Assembly: GCA_003561495.1 (NCBI GenBank)
Contig: PWWM01000036.1
Location: 1 to 8,961, forward strand
Direction of reading: 5' to 3'
Origin: Gammaproteobacteria bacterium
GTDB lineage: Bacteria > Pseudomonadota > Gammaproteobacteria > Xanthomonadales > Wenzhouxiangellaceae
DNA length: 8,961 nt
A model generated the notes under the pieces. The model saw nothing but the letters and a program-made list of their open reading frames with translations. It was not told the origin of the DNA and ran no database searches. The translations under genes were made by a program, and so were the position numbers. This document shows, one piece after another, positions 7,765-8,961 of the stretch (position 1 is its first letter; each line of letters opens with the position of its first letter).

Positions 7765-8961
7765 ATGAAGCTGTATCGGGCCGTGATCCGTTTCCTGCGG
7801 ATCATCAACCAGTTGTATTTCGTCGAAATCAGTTCGACCGGACGCGAGCACGTGCCCGAGCGCGGGCCGGTCATTCTGGCCGCCAATCATCCCGGCTCGA
7901 TACTGGATTCCATTGTTCTGGCCACCCAGGTCCATCGCACCATCAACTACCTGGCCCGCAGCGGTCTGTTTCGCTTTCGGCCACTGGCGGCGCTGTTCAA
8001 GCGTCTGGGGGCGGTGCCGATCTATCGATCTCATGAAACCGCCGACTCCATGCAACGCAACGAAGTGGTGTTTGCCAAGGTCCACGAACTGCTCGATGCC
8101 GGCGGCTGCATCGGTATCTTTCCGGAAGGGCGCAATTCGCCGCCAACCCGCATCGGTCCGTTGCGCAAGGGCGCGGCGCGCATCGCCCTGAGTGCCGAGG
8201 CCCGCCATGAAGGCAGGCTGGGCCTGGTGGTGGTGCCGGTCGGGGTCAATTTCGAAAACCGAGGCTTTCTGATGTCCGCGGTCCTGCTTCGCTTCGGCGC
8301 ACCGATCGAGGTTTCCGACTACCTGGAACTGTACCGGCGCGATCCGTCCCTGGCCCTGACCCGGATGACCGAGGACATCAAGCATGCCCTCAACCAGCAG
8401 GTCCTGACCATCGAGGATGCGCGTCTGGGGCAGCTTGTGGATGAGCTGGAAACGGTATTCGGAGATGAGCTGGGTCGACGATTCGAGGGAATGGCGGCAT
8501 CAGCCGGCAAGGCGCCGCCACGTCAAAGGCCGGTCAAGCGCTGGTTATGGCAAATGGCCGCCTGGTATCGTCGCTCGACGCCGGAAAGCAGTCGGGCCTT
8601 CCAGCGACGCATGCACAGCCGAAAGTACATTCGAGACGTGCTGGTCGAGGCCTGGCAGGTCGAGCCGCGCCGGGTGGTGGCCTTGCGCAATCGTCTGGAA
8701 CGCTACAAGGATCACCTGCGCCAGACCGAGCTGCGCGAGGCGCTGGGTCATGCTTTCGACGAGCCGGTCAAACAACGCCTGATCCGTTTGCGCATGACCC
8801 TGTACTCGGTGTTGATGGCGCCGTTTGCACTGTTCGGCCTGATTCACAACATCGTGCCTTACATGCTGGCCCGCGGTCTGGGTCGGCTGGGCAGTGACGA
8901 GGCGGTCCGCGCCTTCACACTTTTCGGCAGCGGGGTGCTGGCCTTTGCCGGGGCTTACACC
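7765..8961 (+). CDS. PlsC-like lysophospholipid/glycerophosphate acyltransferase with C-terminal extension (3' truncated)
   Basis: The frame from ATG 7765 stays open for 399 codons to the window edge, so the C-terminus is missing. It is a membrane-bound acyltransferase of the PlsC superfamily, which acylates glycerol-phosphate or lysophospholipid acceptors from acyl-ACP or acyl-CoA. Motif I is NHPGSILD (41-48), with His42 and Asp48 spaced HX5D rather than the usual HX4D. Motif II is GAVPIYR (82-88), motif III FPEGRNS (119-125) and motif IV VVVPVGVNFENRG (about 156-168). The catalytic domain ends near residue 220. A charged, probably helical stretch follows (about 220-340), then hydrophobic segments at about 344-368 and from about 384, likely membrane spans. 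HX5D plus a long C-terminal part resembles the subgroup of bacterial acyltransferases with NHPNxxxDP motifs; the exact acceptor is not predictable. ATG 7765 is the first in-frame start after a stop at 7729-7731; GGTGA four bases upstream is a partial ribosome binding site. Confidence 0.85.
   Translation, partial: MKLYRAVIRFLRIINQLYFVEISSTGREHVPERGPVILAANHPGSILDSIVLATQVHRTINYLARSGLFRFRPLAALFKRLGAVPIYRSHETADSMQRNEVVFAKVHELLDAGGCIGIFPEGRNSPPTRIGPLRKGAARIALSAEARHEGRLGLVVVPVGVNFENRGFLMSAVLLRFGAPIEVSDYLELYRRDPSLALTRMTEDIKHALNQQVLTIEDARLGQLVDELETVFGDELGRRFEGMAASAGKAPPRQRPVKRWLWQMAAWYRRSTPESSRAFQRRMHSRKYIRDVLVEAWQVEPRRVVALRNRLERYKDHLRQTELREALGHAFDEPVKQRLIRLRMTLYSVLMAPFALFGLIHNIVPYMLARGLGRLGSDEAVRAFTLFGSGVLAFAGAYT

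Noticed and set aside
7657..8385. A 242-codon minus-strand frame covering the parE upstream region and the acyltransferase start.
   Set aside because: It is antisense to all four acyltransferase motifs and would run through the divergent promoter region; no domain was recognised.
8417..8897. Two + strand frames (8417-8782 and 8547-8897) overlapping the end of the acyltransferase.
   Set aside because: The acyltransferase frame is uninterrupted through this stretch and carries sensible membrane segments; the others are out-of-frame shadows, not evidence of a frameshift.
1..8961. A hidden defence system, mobile element, CRISPR array or prophage fragment.
   Set aside because: No transposase, integrase, terminal inverted repeats, spaced direct repeats or abrupt composition change was seen; every long stretch is accounted for by conserved housekeeping genes.

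Overview
The window is an ordinary-looking, GC-rich, densely coding piece of a proteobacterial chromosome. I judge it gammaproteobacterial because the YhdP C-terminus sits directly before TldD (as in many Gammaproteobacteria) and because ParE follows the topoisomerase IV type residue for residue at its motifs. GC-rich codon use and the direct tldD-pmbA coupling would fit a Xanthomonadales/Chromatiales-like lineage, but I cannot place it more finely from sequence alone.

Layout. 1-2853 (+): C-terminal ~950 codons of a YhdP/AsmA-like envelope protein whose start lies off the left edge. 2854-2936: 83-bp gap with a ribosome binding site. 2937-4367 (+): tldD. 4367-5740 (+): pmbA/tldE, overlapping tldD by one base (TGATG). 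5737-7626 (-): parE, converging on pmbA so that both stop codons share the palindrome CTAG. 7627-7764: 138-bp divergent intergenic region, the only real regulatory space in the window, with an interleaved pair of candidate promoters. 7765 to the right edge (+): a PlsC-like membrane acyltransferase with a long C-terminal extension and membrane segments, truncated by the window end.

How they work together. yhdP, tldD and pmbA probably form one transcription unit, or two closely spaced ones. YhdP is an inner-membrane-anchored protein implicated in phospholipid passage to the outer membrane. TldD and PmbA are the two subunits of the TldD/E zinc metalloprotease; the overlapping genes suit 1:1 synthesis of a heterodimer. 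ParE is the ATPase subunit of topoisomerase IV; parC is not in the window. The acyltransferase is a probable phospholipid-synthesis or remodelling enzyme divergent from parE.

I found no mobile element, CRISPR array, RNA gene, prophage piece or undescribed system. The points worth a second look are local: gene coupling, the shared stop codons, the divergent promoter pair, and the HX5D acyltransferase with its C-terminal extension.
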